Positions 39,461 through 47,400 of a stretch of 47,400 nucleotides of DNA are shown in pieces; position 1 is the first letter of the stretch, and every line of letters starts with the position of its first letter. Where the stretch lies: contig SCVO01000054.1 in assembly GCA_004322465.1 (NCBI GenBank), positions 1-47,400 on the forward strand, written 5' to 3'. The DNA comes from Candidatus Nitrosotenuis sp. (GTDB lineage: Archaea; Thermoproteota; Nitrososphaeria; Nitrososphaerales; Nitrosopumilaceae). A model generated the notes under the pieces. That model did no database searches and was not told where the DNA came from. It saw only the letters and a list, made by a program, of their open reading frames with translations. A program made the translations under genes and the position numbers.

Positions 39461-41007
39461 TAAACCAGCAACGCCGGATCAAGTATTAGTGCAACGCTCC
39501 CATCACCAAGAATTGTGGCGTTGGTAAAGAGATCCGACGAGTGTGTTTCGTTGCTTAGCCGTTTAATTACAATTTCTTGCTTTCTATCGTACGAGTCCAC
39601 AATAAGCCCGTATGGTTTTCCTCCCTTGTTGACAATTACTATTGTTATTTTGTCAGTATTGCCTGAATCAGCTTCTTGCATGCCAAGTAATTTTGATACT
39701 CTTACTAACGGAACAACTTGTTCGCGTAATACGACTGCTTCCTGCCCATGTATGCTTTTGATTTGATTTGCCTCTACTACAACTGTAGTCGAAATACTTG
39801 AAAGCGGTAGGACATACTTGTCTCCCGATACATTAATCAGCAATCCTCCGATGATTGACACGCTAAGCGGGATTGTCAGGACAATTGTCGTTCCTTTTCC
39901 CTTTTCGGTTGTGATTTTTACATTGCCACCTACGGCTTCTACTTGCGTTATAACTACATCCATTCCTACACCTCTTCCAGAAACATCCGTGATTTCTTTT
40001 GCAGTAGAGAGGCCAGGAGTTCCCAGCAGGTTAATTGCCTCGTCTGTTGACATCTTAGATGCTTCGTCCTGCGTGATAAGTTTCTTTTCTACTGCTTTTG
40101 TTTTGAGTTTATCAATGTCGATTCCCTTACCATCATCTTCAATTTTGATTGCCACCTGATCTCCTACACCGTATGCCGTAAGCTTGATTGTGCCAGTTGG
40201 AGATTTTTCGTTTGATTCTCTTTCTTGTGGAGTTTCAATGCCATGATCTACACAGTTTCGTAGAATGTGTAAGAGAGGATCAGTTATTGCATCAAGAACC
40301 GTACGATCAAGTTCTATTCCAGAACCGTCCATAGTTAGGTTAACTTGTTTGCCCAACCCGGTTGATGTATCCCGTACGAGTCTTGTGAATCTACTAAAGA
40401 TCTGATCTATTGGTACAAGTCTGAGCTTCATTGATTGATACTGTAGATCGGTTACAAGTCTGTCAAGCTCTGTCATAACTTGGCGAGCTTCATCTGAACC
40501 ATTGTGGCTCAGAGTTTGTTCCAGCCTCATTTTAGATATGACAAGCTCACCTACAAGATTAACCAGTGAGTCAAGGTCTAACATTTTTACTCGTATTGTG
40601 GGAGATTTGGTGCTACTTGTCGGTTCAGCCACGTCAACTTGTGCGTCATCTGGGTGTTCGAGCATCTGTAGATACGGTTTTAGATCTACTTTCTTTTTCT
40701 CATCTGCAATCATTTCACGTAAAAGATCTATGCATTTGAATAATGCACTTGCAAGATTTGGGGAAAGCTTTTCCTGCCCTTTTCTAATGTTGTCAAAAAT
40801 GTTTTCAATGTTCTTGCATAATTCTCTTGTATCGTCATAGCCCATTGTCGCTGACATTCCTTTAATGGTGTGAGCGGAGCGAAATATCAGATCCAGGTGC
40901 TCTTTTTTATCCGGTTCCTCCTCTAGTTTTAGCAATGTGTCATTGATTGTTTCGACATGCTCTAATGCCTCCGAGACATACATCTCTCGGTAGTTATTCT
41001 GTGACAA
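39460..41007 (-). CDS. cheA: Chemotaxis histidine kinase CheA, short form without P2
   Basis: A 515-residue kinase. P1 phosphotransfer domain (His46 in FRSAHTIKGMSATMG), then only about 30 linker residues before the P3 dimerisation helices (LDLDSLVNLVGELVISKMRLEQ), P4 ATPase (HILRNCVDHGIETPQER, IEDDGKGIDIDKL, DVSGRGVGMDVV) and P5 CheW-like domain. The CheY/CheB-binding P2 domain normally between P1 and P3 is missing, explaining the short length. Overlaps cheB by 14 bases and shares one base with cheC downstream. Confidence 0.95.
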   Translation of the reverse strand: MSQNNYREMYVSEALEHVETINDTLLKLEEEPDKKEHLDLIFRSAHTIKGMSATMGYDDTRELCKNIENIFDNIRKGQEKLSPNLASALFKCIDLLREMIADEKKKVDLKPYLQMLEHPDDAQVDVAEPTSSTKSPTIRVKMLDLDSLVNLVGELVISKMRLEQTLSHNGSDEARQVMTELDRLVTDLQYQSMKLRLVPIDQIFSRFTRLVRDTSTGLGKQVNLTMDGSGIELDRTVLDAITDPLLHILRNCVDHGIETPQERESNEKSPTGTIKLTAYGVGDQVAIKIEDDGKGIDIDKLKTKAVEKKLITQDEASKMSTDEAINLLGTPGLSTAKEITDVSGRGVGMDVVITQVEAVGGNVKITTEKGKGTTIVLTIPLSVSIIGGLLINVSGDKYVLPLSSISTTVVVEANQIKSIHGQEAVVLREQVVPLVRVSKLLGMQEADSGNTDKITIVIVNKGGKPYGLIVDSYDRKQEIVIKRLSNETHSSDLFTNATILGDGSVALILDPALLV

Positions 41008-42058
41008 GTTTTTGTACCTCTTCTAAAACTGCTTCTGAGATCTTTTCAGGTGGCAACAATTTATCTACCGCATTTAGTTCGCATGCTGCTCTTGCCATAC
41101 CAAATACTACAGAAGACTTTTCATCTTGGGCAATTGTTTTTCCACCTCTTCTCTTTATGGTTTTCATACCGAATGCACCATCATGTCCCATTCCAGTCAA
41201 TGTCACACCGATGGTATTTGTTCCAAAGTGTTCGGCAGATGATATCATGGTTACATTTGCAGCAGGTCTGACACCAAACCTCTTTGGTCCATCAACAAGT
41301 TTTATTTTTAGTTGAGAATCCACCTCCATATGCATATCACCCGGAGCAACAAGAGCAGTGCCTTCTGTTATCAAGTCTCCATTTTGAGCCTCTTTGACAT
41401 TTATTTCACAATTTTCATTTAGTCTTTCAGCAAATTTTTTTGTAAATCCTTTTGGCATATGTTGCACAACTAGAATTCCTGCATGGATGTCAGCTGGAAA
41501 AGCGGCCAATATTGATTGCACTACGCTAGGTCCGCCGGTAGATGAGGCTATTGCGACGACAGTTGATGCTGCCTGTGGAGAAACTAGCGCCTTTCTTTTT
41601 GGTTTTAGGTTTTTGATTTTCTCTAAAACTGCCTTTTGTGGATCGGATTTTGCTGCGGTGTTTATTTTATCGATTAACATTTCTTTTAGAATGGTCATGT
41701 TCTCTGGGTTTAGTTGGGAGATCGGTACAAAATCGATTGCTCCATTTTCTAATGCATCAAGCACTATCTTGGCACCATCCTGACTAAAGCTGCTAACCAA
41801 GATTGTCGGTATCAGCGTTCCACGCTTTACCATTTCCTCGATGAATGTTAATCCGTCCATACGAGGCATTTCTAGATCCAAAAGTATTACATCAGGTTTC
41901 TGTATTGTAATTTTTCTTAATGCGTCAATGCCATCCCTTGCGACATCACATACTCGTACGGCTTCACTTGTGACAAGATCTTTCAATAATGTGATCATGT
42001 AGTTTGAGTCGTTGATTATCAAAACATTGATTTGTGATGAGACGGATTTGGCTAGCAT
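40994..42058 (-). CDS. cheB: Receptor methylesterase CheB
   Basis: A 354-residue two-domain protein. Receiver domain (about 10-130) with phosphoacceptor in DVILLDLEMPRMDG; methylesterase domain (about 165-350) with serine in ASSTGGPSVV, His in VVQHMPKGFTKKFAERL and Asp in TGMGHDGAFGM. It removes receptor methyl groups and may deamidate glutamines. First gene of the long cheB-cheA-cheC-cheD-cheR operon, with a 19-bp dyad 135 bases upstream. Confidence 0.95.
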   Translation of the reverse strand: MLAKSVSSQINVLIINDSNYMITLLKDLVTSEAVRVCDVARDGIDALRKITIQKPDVILLDLEMPRMDGLTFIEEMVKRGTLIPTILVSSFSQDGAKIVLDALENGAIDFVPISQLNPENMTILKEMLIDKINTAAKSDPQKAVLEKIKNLKPKRKALVSPQAASTVVAIASSTGGPSVVQSILAAFPADIHAGILVVQHMPKGFTKKFAERLNENCEINVKEAQNGDLITEGTALVAPGDMHMEVDSQLKIKLVDGPKRFGVRPAANVTMISSAEHFGTNTIGVTLTGMGHDGAFGMKTIKRRGGKTIAQDEKSSVVFGMARAACELNAVDKLLPPEKISEAVLEEVQKLVTE

Positions 42059-42192
42059 TAGAAATCATTCCGTTCTTGTGCGATATATGATACTAGAGCA
42101 CTGGAAATACCCCAATAAGTAATAAGATTAGAGTAAAATACACAAAGTTGCATTAAATTTCGTTAAATCAATTCATGATATATCATAAAGTA

Positions 42193-42211
42193 TGTTTGAT
42201 ATGATCATACA
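42193..42211. promoter_or_regulatory. Chemotaxis dyad, site C (before cheB operon)
   Basis: TGTTTG, seven bases, CATACA, preceded by GTA; it includes the perfect palindrome TATGATCATA. It lies between cheB and the 86-residue gene in a gap of about 200 bases. Confidence 0.55.
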
Positions 42212-42255
42212 AAATTAATGGGACTGTTAAGTTGTCACCAAGTAGGTTTTGTGGT

Positions 42256-42498
42256 TCATTTTATTTTGGTTAGCTTATCTTGTAGTTCTTTTTGTGCGTG
42301 CTGTGCTCTTTGAATCGATATCTTGACATCATTGTAAAACAGGGGGTTATTTTTTGTCAGAGCCATACGCTCTAGCTTCTCAAGCTGTTTTATCGTATCA
42401 TTTAGGTAATCAAGGCCCCACTGATAGCCATCTGCCTCACTCATATGCCTGCTTTCTTCTAGATCAATTTTGTCATAGATATCCTCAAGTTTTGGCAT
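42256..42498 (-). CDS. Small helical protein of unknown function within the che cluster
   Basis: About 80 residues (86 if the first ATG at 42516 is used), rich in Glu, Lys and Leu, predicted all-helical: MPKLEDIYDKIDLEESRHMS, then YQWGLDYLNDTIKQLEKLER and NDVKISIQRAQHAQKELQDK. No signal, membrane span or cysteine. I do not recognise it. It lies between cheB and the second cheW on the same strand with a TTTAATATTATG promoter-like element upstream, so a chemotaxis or archaellum accessory role is possible but unproven. Confidence 0.65.
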   Translation of the reverse strand: MPKLEDIYDKIDLEESRHMSEADGYQWGLDYLNDTIKQLEKLERMALTKNNPLFYNDVKISIQRAQHAQKELQDKLTKIK

Positions 42499-42619
42499 CT
42501 TAAATGACATGTACAAACCATACCTAACATAATATTAAACGGAAAGGAATTTTTTAGAAAAGATCGGCTCCAAAACGGTACTAAATCATCTATTATTACT
42601 TCATTTTTGGAACAGTTTG

Positions 42620-43282
42620 TTAACTAGAAGTCGTTTCTTCCCTAATTATCTGGGTTGGAGGAATTCCATTTGCGTCTTCATTAAACACTTCAGCCAATTC
42701 TGGTGGAATATCGCTTGTACTCTCAGTATTTTGATGGTTGGAATCCTCATAAAGCTGCTGTTTTTCTATTGGTTTTGACCCTTTACGGAATGTGCTTGTT
42801 GATTTTTGTGCGTTTTCTATTTTATTTGAGCCAAGTAAGAGGCTGACATCCAAAAGAATCATTAATTTTTCATTAATCTTTGCAACTCCTTTTACATAAT
42901 TGCGCGATTCAAGCGCTCCTTGAGGTGCAGACTCTATGTCCTTTGTCTGAATGCGCATTACCTGGTCTACTTCGTCTACAAGAAGGCCTGTAAGCGAATT
43001 GTTTACCTCTGCGACTAAGATTCTCTGTTTTGAAGAGTTAATGTTTCCATTGAAATCTAATCCAAGCTTTTCTTTTACGTCGATTACTGGAATTATCAAT
43101 CCTCTAAGATTCATTATTCCCTTTACGTGGGATTCAGAGTGAGGAACTTTGGTGATTTTTTCCACTGCTCTAATTTCTCTTACCTGTTCAATTGGAACAG
43201 CGTAATCCTCTTTCTTGCCAGAAGAATTGTTTAGGTTAAACGATACAACCTGCAAAGAATCTGAAATTGTTTGTGCCATCAT
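42620..43282 (-). CDS. cheW: Coupling protein CheW, copy 2, with extended C-terminal tail
   Basis: A 220-residue CheW: YAVPIEQVREIRAVEKITKVP, HVKGIMNLRGLIIPVIDVKEKLGL, LTGLLVDEVDQVMRI as in copy 1, plus a polar, probably disordered tail of about 60 residues (from KIENAQKSTSTF to the end) absent from copy 1. Part of the gene is nearly identical to copy 1. It may serve a different receptor set. The start can be either of two adjacent ATGs. A dyad lies 63 bases upstream. Confidence 0.93.
   Translation of the reverse strand: MMAQTISDSLQVVSFNLNNSSGKKEDYAVPIEQVREIRAVEKITKVPHSESHVKGIMNLRGLIIPVIDVKEKLGLDFNGNINSSKQRILVAEVNNSLTGLLVDEVDQVMRIQTKDIESAPQGALESRNYVKGVAKINEKLMILLDVSLLLGSNKIENAQKSTSTFRKGSKPIEKQQLYEDSNHQNTESTSDIPPELAEVFNEDANGIPPTQIIREETTSS
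42888..43043. repeat. cheW homogenised block, copy 2
   Basis: Partner of 36737-36892, about five differences in 156 bases by eye, both copies in the same orientation. Confidence 0.85.
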
Positions 43283-43344
43283 ACTAAATCACGATGAGTT
43301 TATTCATGTGGATTACTTTATAATTAAAAATATAGAGTGATGTG

Positions 43345-43363
43345 TGTTTGATTCAACCATACA
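43345..43363. promoter_or_regulatory. Chemotaxis dyad, site D (before cheW copy 2)
   Basis: TGTTTG, seven bases, CATACA, preceded by GTG, in the gap between arlJ and cheW copy 2 and 63 bases before the cheW start. Confidence 0.55.
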
Positions 43364-43371
43364 GTTTTTGC

Positions 43372-44853
43372 TCAAACTTTGGGCTTTACAAAGTCCATTA
43401 CATGCGTTGCCAAATAGTCAGACAGTAATGCATCCATTACAAACATGACAATTGAGCCTATCACAATTAGCATTCCAATGTGATAGAACACCGTCTTATA
43501 CAGTCCACCCTGGGCAACCTTGAGCGCCATTGCACTAATGACAGATATCATTACAATCATTGCAGGCATCATCATTGCCATAAATTCTGGGTTTATCGGA
43601 GTTAATGTTAACGCGTCATTTGATATATCGACTGTTTTCACCATTTCATAGAATATTGCAGTAAGTTTGTTCATCAAACCAAATACTGCCATCGTTAATG
43701 CATGAAGTACCACTATGATGGTTTCGAATGTTTTAGATGTTTGTGCTCTTTTTGCCCTAAGCTCATTAATTTTTACTGTAATATCTGAGACATGATTTCC
43801 TGCAAGACCCATATCACCTCCTTTGTCCATCGCATATGAGATCACCTCGTTTCCGTTTGCAATTATTTGGCTTCCTGTATCACGAGAGAACAATTCGAAG
43901 CTAATTTTCTGATCGACTCTGTGCTTGATTCGATTTTTAAATCGTTCCACGTGGCTCTGAAGAGGTCCAAAGTCACTTCTCAGCACTGCCTCAAGCGTAC
44001 TGCCAATTGAACCGATTGTGGCATAGATTTCTCCAAAGTGGTGAATGAATTCAGGATACCAGTCGTTAAGCTCTTTAATTCTTTTTTCGATTTTTCTTGC
44101 GATCATTCCTGGATATAATAGGGGTGCAGCAGCAATGCCTACAACCAGACTTGTCGGCACTATATTGGTCATCAAGAGAGCCAGACCTATTCCAGTGCCA
44201 GCCCCTAGTGTCATGTAGACTTTGAGCCGGAATTTCAGATCCTCGTCTCCCGATTGATATCCTAGTATGTCACGTGGGAACATGATATACATCATAAATA
44301 CGAATGCGCTCATGCTTACCGTAACTCCAATAAATGACATCAGTAGGATTTGTTCTGAGTTTGACTGTCCCATGAGCATGCTCATAATCGAGTTTGCCGA
44401 TATCATAAAAGCGGCAGTAGACATCAAAGTGTAAAACATTTCCAAGAATAGTTTTTGGTTTTCAAGCTTTCTCTCATAAACTATGACATAATTGGTAAGG
44501 GTGGATTTCAGCTCGTCTGCAAGAAATGTCTTCAGCGTATCACCTAGTCGAATGACTTGAGCTAGCTTGATCAGGATTTGTTTTAGTGGATCATGTTTAT
44601 CATTTGAAACCTTCTCTGAAATCATTTCAAGTGATGCTGATACTCCAAAACTCCATCCGATTCCTAGCTGATGTACTTCTTTGAATGCTTTAGTGTATTT
44701 TCCGTAGTTTGTGTCACGTGTGGTCTTGATTAGATCTATACCGCCTATTTCACCAGTCGATATACTAAACAGGAATGCTATGAAATAGACAAATTTTTCA
44801 TCGCTTTTTTGCAGATTTGCAAGTGTGAGGTTTTTGAGCAGAGGAATCTGCAT
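43372..44853 (-). CDS. arlJ: Archaellum platform protein ArlJ (FlaJ)
   Basis: A 493-residue polytopic membrane protein of the GspF/TadC-related archaellum platform family. An N-terminal cytoplasmic helical domain is followed by helices around 155-200 (MFYTLMSTAAFMISANSIM), 215-255, a large cytoplasmic loop (RIKELNDWYPEFIHHFGEIYATIGSIGSTLE), and C-terminal helices (MAMMMPAMIVMISVISAMAL). It anchors the filament and contacts ArlI. Its ATG overlaps the arlI stop (TAATG). Confidence 0.92.
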   Translation of the reverse strand: MQIPLLKNLTLANLQKSDEKFVYFIAFLFSISTGEIGGIDLIKTTRDTNYGKYTKAFKEVHQLGIGWSFGVSASLEMISEKVSNDKHDPLKQILIKLAQVIRLGDTLKTFLADELKSTLTNYVIVYERKLENQKLFLEMFYTLMSTAAFMISANSIMSMLMGQSNSEQILLMSFIGVTVSMSAFVFMMYIMFPRDILGYQSGDEDLKFRLKVYMTLGAGTGIGLALLMTNIVPTSLVVGIAAAPLLYPGMIARKIEKRIKELNDWYPEFIHHFGEIYATIGSIGSTLEAVLRSDFGPLQSHVERFKNRIKHRVDQKISFELFSRDTGSQIIANGNEVISYAMDKGGDMGLAGNHVSDITVKINELRAKRAQTSKTFETIIVVLHALTMAVFGLMNKLTAIFYEMVKTVDISNDALTLTPINPEFMAMMMPAMIVMISVISAMALKVAQGGLYKTVFYHIGMLIVIGSIVMFVMDALLSDYLATHVMDFVKPKV

Positions 44854-46526
44854 TACAACGATTCGAGCTCCTTGTAAAATGCGTCAAGACCTATCTCTCT
44901 GCAGTGTGATATAGAATCAAAGACATCATAAAAGTTAAAAATCCTTTTTTCCATCATTCTCTGCAAAATTTTTGCCCGTAACTCTAGTTCTTCATATAGC
45001 AAACCCTCATCTTTTTTATGCATTCCCCGTTTTTCAAGCAGTTTTTGAACAAACAATGCACTGCTTCCTCTGCCTCTGAATTTTACCTCGTCTGTTCCAG
45101 GATCCCAGTTAAAGACAGGAATGAACATTATGTTTCCACCCTCTGGATTGTAGCCCAAAATTTCATTAATTGAAAGAACCCGCCTTACTCTTTTTCCTCC
45201 AGGTCCCTGGACTGCACCTTGGAATAATCCGATGTTTAGATTCTCTACGTTTGTTTTCGGTATGAGCATTGGAGGGTTTGTGATTCTCTGAATCAACGCA
45301 GTCATGTTTGCTGCGTGAAATGTGCTAACTACCGGGTGGCCAGTCTGCATTGCTTGAAACGCAATGTTTGCCTCTGCGCCTCTAATTTCTCCTACAAAGA
45401 TATAGTTAGGTCTCTGTCTTAATGCTGCTTTTAGCAAATCAAACATTGTTACGCTAGAACTTTCGTGTCCTGTATCCCTCGTTGCTTCCGTAATCCAGTT
45501 GGAGTGAGGCAATGTAAGTTCTGGCGTATCTTCAATTGTCACTATTTTCCAGTTTGATGGGATAAATGCGGTAAGTGCCATCAACGTGGTGGTTTTTCCA
45601 GATGCGGTTTCTCCGTTGATGAAGACACTCATTCCTTCTGCTAGCATCATCCACATGTATGCTGCTTCTCTAAAGTCAAGTGCCTTTGATGTCAAAATTT
45701 GCGTGATTGAAAGTGGAGTGCTTGCAAATTTTCTTATCGTTGCATTAGTTCCTCTTCTGCTGATGTCTTTTCCAAATACAATGTTAATTCTAGAACCATC
45801 AGGAAGAACTGCGTCAACTACAGGTTTTGCGTGAGATACTGTTTTTCCAAACTGTTCTGACATGCTAATAATCAATTCATCAATTTCTTCCACACCTAGG
45901 AATAATGGAGACTTTAATGCGCCAAATGATTTGTGAATTACGTAAACATTTCCTGCTCCAATAATGGATATGTCTTCTAGGTTTGGATCGGAAAGAAACG
46001 GATCCAATATGCCAACTCCTGCTCTCTTTTGTAAAAAGTGATGTCTTAGCCCAACCCAGTCTTTTTTCTGCACTGGCAGCATCTTTAGCTTGTATATGTC
46101 GCCTATGGTGTCATAGTTTACTGCAGAATCAGTTAGATCCACATGTTCTTTGAGATAAGTTTCAACCATGTTAAATCGCTCTGTGATTTCAATTGGTGGG
46201 ATTAGATCTGCGGATTGAACTGCAAACATCTTATCCGCACATTCCATGATTTTTCTGTCTGGCGCATCAGGCTCAACTATCACATATTCCATGTAACCGT
46301 CGTCAGACGAGGTATGCGGGTTGATGTGAATGTAGACTTGCTCCGCTATTGGGTATAACAGATTTGGTTCTTTGAGTTTTTTATGCTCAGCCTGTAACTG
46401 TTCAGTAAAAAGTGGTAGAGGATTACCTCTAGCAGTATAATTTTCAATGTGGGTCAGGAGATGAGGGGATTTTTTTAGCTCGTCAATAAATTTCTGATCC
46501 CTTACCTGTGAGAAATCAAATGGCAA
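44853..46526 (-). CDS. arlI: Archaellum motor ATPase ArlI (FlaI)
   Basis: A 557-residue hexameric secretion-type ATPase powering archaellum assembly and rotation. Walker A NGETASGKTTTLMALTAF, Asp box IVTIEDTPELTLPH, Walker B PNYIFVGEIRGAEA and His box TGHPVVSTFHA identify the family; the N-terminal 130 residues form the membrane-proximal helical part. Twenty-six bases follow the arlH stop; TAATG overlap with arlJ. All in one operon arlH-arlI-arlJ on the minus strand. Confidence 0.94.
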   Translation of the reverse strand: MPFDFSQVRDQKFIDELKKSPHLLTHIENYTARGNPLPLFTEQLQAEHKKLKEPNLLYPIAEQVYIHINPHTSSDDGYMEYVIVEPDAPDRKIMECADKMFAVQSADLIPPIEITERFNMVETYLKEHVDLTDSAVNYDTIGDIYKLKMLPVQKKDWVGLRHHFLQKRAGVGILDPFLSDPNLEDISIIGAGNVYVIHKSFGALKSPLFLGVEEIDELIISMSEQFGKTVSHAKPVVDAVLPDGSRINIVFGKDISRRGTNATIRKFASTPLSITQILTSKALDFREAAYMWMMLAEGMSVFINGETASGKTTTLMALTAFIPSNWKIVTIEDTPELTLPHSNWITEATRDTGHESSSVTMFDLLKAALRQRPNYIFVGEIRGAEANIAFQAMQTGHPVVSTFHAANMTALIQRITNPPMLIPKTNVENLNIGLFQGAVQGPGGKRVRRVLSINEILGYNPEGGNIMFIPVFNWDPGTDEVKFRGRGSSALFVQKLLEKRGMHKKDEGLLYEELELRAKILQRMMEKRIFNFYDVFDSISHCREIGLDAFYKELESL

Positions 46527-46552
46527 ATTCTAAGTCCTCCATTAGATCCACC

Positions 46553-47254
46553 CTAGGCATTTGCCATTGATATTGGCACGATCTTTATTCCAAATGTCAT
46601 GTCTATGTCAAACGCAAAACCCGAGTCGGTGTTTTCTTTTGAACCAATTAGCTTTACAATTTTTAGTGTTTTAACGTCTCTTCCACCGATGTTAGTTGAT
46701 CCAAGCTTTAGGTAGACATCAACGCCTCCCTTTACTCTCATTCTTAGGTCTGGTGGGATATCCTCTGGGTGAATTGTTAGTATGATGCTCATTCCACGCG
46801 CTACAAGATACTTGCATTGTGTGAAAAATTCCAAAATTTTGCTTGCGTCTGAAAAAACTGTCAAAAGTGACAAGGAGTCTATTACGACACAGTTGTGTTC
46901 TTTGAAGCTGTTACCAATGTACCTACCAATTACAGGTAAAAGAAACGATGACTGTTCTTTGTTCCATTGTACTCCATACATGTGTAGCGGCATTATTGTA
47001 AGTCTGTTACGTAAGAATGCAGTTGAAAAATTGAATGTGATCGCTTTCATATTTTCAATGTATTCTTTGACTGTGTTTTCTGTGACACAAAGAACTCTTT
47101 TGTCTGATGCGAGAAGTCCTTTCATGAATTGGGCGCACAATGCGCTTTTTCCTGTTCCATGGTCTCCCTCAATTAGCATCAGAGTTGGGAATGGAATTCC
47201 TCCCCCGAATTGTCTATCTACTTCTTCGTTTCCACACGCAATGATCTCAGTCAA
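46553..47254 (-). CDS. arlH: Archaellum motor protein ArlH (FlaH)
   Basis: A 233-residue RecA/KaiC-like ATP-binding protein that regulates ArlI. Walker A LIEGDHGTGKSALCAQF; Walker B-like NCVVIDSLSLLT; C-terminal strands VKGGVDVYLKLGSTNIGGRDVKTLKIVKL match FlaH. Upstream archaellum genes such as arlG, arlF and the archaellin are not present on this side of it in the window, so arlH appears to be the first gene of this operon. Confidence 0.92.
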   Translation of the reverse strand: MTEIIACGNEEVDRQFGGGIPFPTLMLIEGDHGTGKSALCAQFMKGLLASDKRVLCVTENTVKEYIENMKAITFNFSTAFLRNRLTIMPLHMYGVQWNKEQSSFLLPVIGRYIGNSFKEHNCVVIDSLSLLTVFSDASKILEFFTQCKYLVARGMSIILTIHPEDIPPDLRMRVKGGVDVYLKLGSTNIGGRDVKTLKIVKLIGSKENTDSGFAFDIDMTFGIKIVPISMANA

Positions 47255-47345
47255 TTAAACACCTCGGATGATCATAATCCACAATATACGATAATCCAGA
47301 TACAATACTCACGATAGCTTTTAAGAAAAATTTGATATAAGATAG

Positions 47346-47364
47346 TGTTTGGTTTTTTCGAACG
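47346..47364. promoter_or_regulatory. Weak chemotaxis-type dyad, site E
   Basis: TGTTTG, seven bases, CGAACG, about 92 bases before arlH. The first half matches sites B, C and D exactly, the second half only in part, so this is a weak candidate. Confidence 0.25.
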
Positions 47365-47379
47365 AATATCGGAATCTAT

Positions 47380-47400
47380 ATGGTAGTTGTTCTGCTAGAT
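47380..47400 (+). CDS. Possible start of a gene running off the window
   Basis: An ATG at 47380 opens a frame reading MVVVLLD to the end of the window. A CTTTTAAGAAA promoter-like stretch lies about 60 bases upstream. Seven codons cannot prove a gene or a product. Confidence 0.25.

Noticed and set aside
47267-47280. GGATGATCATAATCC palindrome before arlH as a chemotaxis dyad
   Set aside because: It shares only the TGATCA core with site C, lacks TGTTTG, and lies within about 15 bases of the start codon.

Overview
The window is a stretch of the chromosome of a marine- or soil-type ammonia-oxidising archaeon (Nitrososphaerota, order Nitrosopumilales by gene content). Archaeal markers include RNase P component 4, ribosomal protein S19e, PDCD5, Nep1, the archaellum genes arlH/arlI/arlJ and a tRNA-Gly with no encoded CCA. 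Lineage-typical features include a PEFG-CTERM surface protein pair, a CFI-box C-terminal protein, 'IKNNAKWW' repeats, many cupredoxin and copper proteins, B12-dependent ribonucleotide reductase, and many leaderless genes starting with TTG or GTG. A complete che set next to archaellum genes means a motile member (Nitrosarchaeum- or Nitrosotenuis-like rather than N. maritimus-like); this placement is inference.

Layout. 1-4.7 kb: riboflavin synthase, nitroreductase, a small membrane protein with an adjacent winged-helix regulator, proline dehydrogenase and a secreted fibronectin-III protein. 4.7-9 kb: one large chemoreceptor, then a CitE-like lyase and an MDR dehydrogenase. 9-12 kb: information-processing genes (PDCD5, S19e, Rpp21, Sua5, tRNA-Gly, Nep1). 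12-18.5 kb: a membrane-anchored TIM-barrel hydrolase-like protein, class II ribonucleotide reductase, an unusual wHTH/ATP-cone/NrdD-like protein, and a small zinc-ribbon gene absent from the ORF track. 18.5-22.4 kb: DUF35/thiolase pair, C4 zinc-finger protein, nitrilase, a tautomerase gene absent from the ORF track, and rhomboid protease. 22.4-30.3 kb: cell-surface and copper region (repeat-bearing secreted proteins, CFI-box protein, cupredoxin, CopC-CopD-propeller fusion). 30.3-35.7 kb: coiled-coil protein, metal ABC transporter with a small membrane protein (also absent from the ORF track), a NikR-like regulator and a coupled PEFG-CTERM protein. 35.6-47.3 kb: chemotaxis (cheC, cheY, cheW; cheR, cheD, cheC, cheA, cheB; an 86-aa unknown; a second cheW) and archaellum arlJ, arlI, arlH, all on the minus strand.

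How it works together. The MCP and CheW proteins feed CheA, CheY and CheB. CheR, CheB and CheD adapt the receptor, CheC proteins remove phosphate from CheY, and the archaellum motor ATPase and platform respond. The adaptor CheF that links CheY to the archaellum is not in the window. The three strongest novel signals are: (1) a CheC whose C-terminal tail carries three copies of a motif closely resembling the FliM/FliY CheY-binding peptide, although archaea lack that bacterial flagellar switch; (2) a NrdD-derived protein without glycyl-radical loop or catalytic cysteines, fused to a DNA-binding domain and ATP cone, sitting upstream of nrdJ and likely a nucleotide-sensing regulator; (3) a shared 19-bp dyad (TGTTTG-N7-CAKACA) upstream of three separate chemotaxis transcription units.

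No intergenic stretch longer than about 300 bases remains once the small genes described here are added. No CRISPR array, insertion sequence or rRNA was seen. All family assignments are from reading the translations; no database search was run.
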